64,000 nucleotides of DNA, from positions 2,283,501 through 2,347,500 of the forward strand of contig CM034102.1 of the NCBI GenBank assembly GCA_019914945.1. The letters are read 5' to 3'. Below, in pieces: positions 60,627 through 64,000 of this stretch. The notes beneath the pieces were generated by a model. It was not told the origin of the DNA and did not search any database. It saw nothing but the letters and a program-made list of their open reading frames with translations. This DNA comes from Typha latifolia. Its lineage: Eukaryota; Streptophyta; Magnoliopsida; Poales; Typhaceae. The translations under genes were made by a program, and so were the position numbers. Position 1 is the stretch's first letter; every line of letters begins with the position of its first letter.

Positions 60627-63011
60627 ATGAAGCCAAGTGTCCCATCAAATAGCAATTCCATAGAGAAACTATCTCCTCTCGTGGTTAATTTAAGAGCCAA
60701 AGATCAAAGCACAAATGTCCTCTCTCAATCCACTCCAACAATCTCCACAGACATCCCAAGTCCTAGGTCAGAAGAGGAAATCCTTGAGGCCCTCAAGGAG
60801 AGTAGTATTTTGGCTCCCAAAAGAGGTAGCTGCTGTTCATATCTATACACAATATTCATAACTTTTTTGAAGCCTAACCTTTCCTCTTTTCTCTTCTTTC
60901 AGAAGTCCAACAAGAGAGGTGGAATAAAGAACTTTTCCTGAGGATTGCCGGAGTGGCGAGAGTTATTTCAAAAACCAAGTCAATGAGAACATTTAAGCTT
61001 TCTTCTGCTGCCCCTTTAGAGACAGTAGAATCAGGGGCAACAAGTGTGGTTACACAATCAGATGCAACAAATGGCATAGAGAATATGCTAAGTGAAACTG
61101 CAGAGAAACACACCCAAGAATCAGCCTATACTGCTTCAAGTGGTAATTCTTCTGTTACTACAAGCACTATTAATTCACCACTGCTGAATGATCAGCCTTT
61201 CTCATTCATAGTACAAGATTTAGTAATGAAACAAGTGATCTTCCTATTTACAAGAAAAATAAAACAAGCAATCTTCATTTACTGATCATATATAATTTGT
61301 TCATGCTTGACTCTTGCTTTGGAGTAAACAAAAAAAAAAGATGTTATGCCAAATGTTTTTGTTATAGCAGAATCTCTGTTTACAAACCCTGTGGAAGTTC
61401 TAGTTGATGAATCTTTAACGGTAAGCGGAATTTCACCTAAAGCTCCAACATCAGAAGTTTGTGGCACACTAAGAAATCAGGAAGACGCAACAACTGCAAA
61501 TGAGAGTACTGAAAGCGAAGCTACAAGAAGACAAGCAGAAGAGTTGAGCTGTGCTACTTCAAGGGGTAATCATTCTAATCATTTAAAACCATTGTTCAGA
61601 AACATTAGTAACATACACATACTACTTATTGATCCATCTCTTATTCATACTGTCAAGTCCTGGAGACAGAAAATATGACCTTGATTAAGATTTAAACAAT
61701 AAAAGCTATTACCGTTGCATTCTTCTCTTGCAGAAGTTCAGCAGGATATCATTGTCGAAGGGGTTACTCCATCACTAACTAGAACCCTGAGTGAAGCTAA
61801 GGAATCGGATGTAACAGAGAAACTTGAAGATCGAGATGCATCAGTTGCAGAAGAGACCTCTCCAAATGACGCTACCAAAAGGCACTCTAGAGAACTGCCT
61901 TATGCTGCTATAAATGGTTAATATCCTCTGAATTTGAAGCTAATATCTAGATAGCCAAGAAATTACGCTATTCACTCTCAACTCATGAAAGATACAAAGA
62001 CTGTAATTTTGCAAGAAACAAGTGACTAGCTAACTCACCATAAGTATCACCTCTACAAAATTAAAGCATATAATTGTTGGCATGGCTGACTGAATTCATA
62101 GTTAAAACATTAGACAATGCTGATACATTCCTCTTGCAGAAGCAGCAACGGAGACAATCGCTGCAGAGAAAGGAGTAGATGAAACTTGGTATATAAATAT
62201 ACTTCCACTGAGATCTCCATCATTTAATACATCAAATATGCAAACTCCAACTCCTCCAAGGAAGATAATTTTGACTTGCAAGATGCACATTTCAGCTTCA
62301 GAAACTGAGAAAAGAAAAATCAGACGTAAGTGGAACTACATTAAAGTGATCATAAACGATCTTCAAGAAGCCTTGAGAGAGAAACCGACTTCCATAGAGA
62401 CAGCAAAAATAATAGAAGACAGCTTAGAAGAATTACAACAAGTTGGGCAAGACATTAAAGCTTCAGTAGAGGAAATTGTGCCCATCCTAAAGAAACTTGG
62501 AGCAGAAATTAAGAATCAAAGCTCTTTGGATAAACAGATATTAAAAAGAGAAATATCATCAAAATTATCTACAGAGCTAACATCTCTTACTGACTCTTAT
62601 ACACAATACGCAGAGACTGTTAAGCAATGCAAGAAGACTATGGACGTGCAAGAGAATATACTAGAGAGAGTCGTAAAGAGACGTGAGTCACATGACACAA
62701 AGATCTCAGATCAACAAAAGAAGATTGCCAATATTAAAAAAGAATTAACCATTGCAGCAGAGGAATTAGAAAGTATGGAGAAAAGGAGGAATGATCTCCT
62801 GGAAGAGGAGGAGGAATGCAAAGAAGAAACAAGATCAACAATCTTGGAGTTAAAGAGTGCAGAAAATAACCTCAATGATATTAAGGAGAAGGTTCGTCAA
62901 ATAAACGACCACTTGGATCACTTAAATGAAACCATTGACCGAGAGTTTGAACGACGAAAGAAGGAGATGCTAGATTTAGTGGAACAATTGTTGGAGTTGG
63001 ATATATCTTAA
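60627..63011 (+). CDS. Coiled-coil protein, unit U5', longest and most complete member
   Basis: Five exons (60627-60825, 60903-61142, 61371-61565, 61734-61916, 62140-63011) join in frame to 562 residues, all introns phase 1. Exon 2 reads EVQQERWNKELFLRIAGVAR, followed by a longer Thr/Glu-rich part than in U1. Exon 3 begins ESLFTNPVEVLVDES, exon 4 EVQQDIIVEGVTPSL, exon 5 EAATETIAAEKGVDETWYIN. Exons 2 to 5 all open with Glu encoded across the junction (G|AA). The coiled coil runs from RKWNYIKVIINDLQEAL to EQLLELDIS. No targeting signal, membrane span or enzyme motif is visible. I do not know the family. This is the best reference for the other units. Confidence 0.75.
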
Positions 63012-63230
63012 CTTGATTCCTCCCTGAAATTTATTACAGAGAATTAACTTCATTTAAGTGTATTTACAAGCTTCGCCGAATAAAATATGTTTCCTTCAAG
63101 TATGATGATAAATATTACATGTGTTTAGCTCAGTCTGTTTTTTCCCTTTCCAAAATAAGACGTTGGGACTAATGGGTTTTATTTCATGTCTTGAAAATTG
63201 TTACCTTATGTTGCATAATGAGCTTATCCC

Positions 63231-63355
63231 AACAACAAACAGATTTCAAAGGGTTGATGAAATCATTGCAAGATTATTGCAATCGGAAATGAAAATGATC
63301 GCAGAAAAGTAGCAACAACAAACAGATCTCAAAGAGTTGATGAAATCATTGCAAG
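63231..63355. repeat. Two-copy imperfect direct repeat in U5' 3' flank
   Basis: A 42-base block starting aacaacaaacagat occurs at 63231 and 63314, period 83, with two mismatches. The other units have a single, more diverged counterpart (cccaacaataagc...). A local duplication after unit divergence. Confidence 0.7.
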
Positions 63356-64000
63356 TTTCTTGCAACTGTAAAAGAATACTACCATGAAAAAATTGCAGCA
63401 AGCAATCGTTAGAACTGGGGATTATGTATCTAGTAAGTGATAAAGCCTACAAGTGATGTACTTCAGTCTTAGAATGGCAGCTTGATGGAGACTATGGAAG
63501 TTTCTTGGAAACCACAATACCTGGAATAAATATAATGCAAGCAATCATTAGAAAGTGCACACTTTAAGAAGTTTCCTTACAGTGACCAAAAGAAAATAAA
63601 GAAAACTGTATCAGAAGTGATGGAGGTGGACTACAAAGTACAAACTATATTGAGGCTTCAAAAAAATTGGAAAAGTGTAAAACATGTACAGTAATTGAAT
63701 GTGCCTCAGGATTCAAAAGACTTATCCTAAAAGAGCTAAAGTCATATCACTTTTTCACTTCGGGATGAGCATTTGTAAATCCCAGACACATTCAAGGGCT
63801 AAAATATGTTTAAAACTTTTTCAAATTTTTAATACTTTCTAGCTACTGGTGTACCTCAAGATCAAAAGGTTAATCCCTATATGGAAAAAGAGAGAGGTCT
63901 CAATTATTTTATCATGAGACAAGGTTTTCTGAATCCCAAAACCTACTTATATAAGTGTTTAAATATTTTTCAGATATTTAACATGAAGTTTGTCACTATA
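63356..64000. other. 3' flank of the array
   Basis: AT-rich sequence. Part of it (63390-63590) resembles the 3' flanks of U1 and U2 (agtgacaaaagcc, cttgatggagat, gcaatcattagaaagtgcaca). No leader exon or start of a further unit is visible before the window ends. Confidence 0.55.

Larger units (their letters stand above)
48021..60836 (+). repeat. Copy 2 of the 12.8-kb direct tandem duplication
   Basis: The partner of 35215-48020. The right edge is in intron 1 of U5', after which the sequence continues into the rest of that gene without a match in copy 1. Differences from copy 1 are dense at 49200-52600, moderate to about 56030 and rare after that. They fall mostly at CAG/CTG triplets. Confidence 0.9.

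Overview
The window is plant nuclear DNA: AT-rich, with long introns, GT-AG splice sites, microsatellites and transposon remnants. The proteins are plant-type. The C-terminus of the AGAMOUS-clade MADS protein ([16 protein letters not shown]) closely matches the palm SEEDSTICK/SHELL type as I remember it. I infer a monocot, probably a palm; the species is not identifiable from sequence alone.

Layout, 0-32 kb: single-copy genes. In order they are the 3' end of a CDK-like protein kinase (+), a conserved 135-aa protein of unknown function (-), SDH6 of mitochondrial complex II (+, head to head with the previous gene), a subgroup-I 12-oxophytodienoate reductase (-), a 106-aa single-pass membrane protein (+), a D-class MADS-box gene of the SEEDSTICK/AGL11 type (+), a class III peroxidase of the PRX47 type (+) and a cytosolic fructokinase (+). 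The exon models for these genes are in frame at every junction. A 433-bp hAT-like MITE lies in the last SDH6 intron.

Layout, 32-64 kb: a tandem array of genes for a coiled-coil protein family I do not recognise. Units are called U1 to U5. Each has a start exon, up to three short Ser/Thr/Glu-rich phase-1 exons and one long C-terminal coiled-coil exon. Upstream spacers carry conserved non-coding leader exons, and the U2 spacer carries broken pieces of the neighbouring fructokinase gene. The founding duplication therefore probably included the fructokinase 3' end. A later direct duplication of about 12.8 kb (35215-48020 and 48021-60836) copied U2, U3, U4 and the start of U5, giving U2', U3', U4' and an intact U5'. 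U1, U4' and U5' read cleanly; U2, U3, U4, U2' and U3' carry frame breaks.

Differences between the near-identical copies fall almost entirely at CAG or CTG triplets and are often indels. That pattern looks like uncorrected basecalling error at methylated CHG sites rather than mutation, so several apparent pseudogenes may be intact. The coiled-coil array is the best candidate for something undescribed; no function can be assigned from sequence alone.
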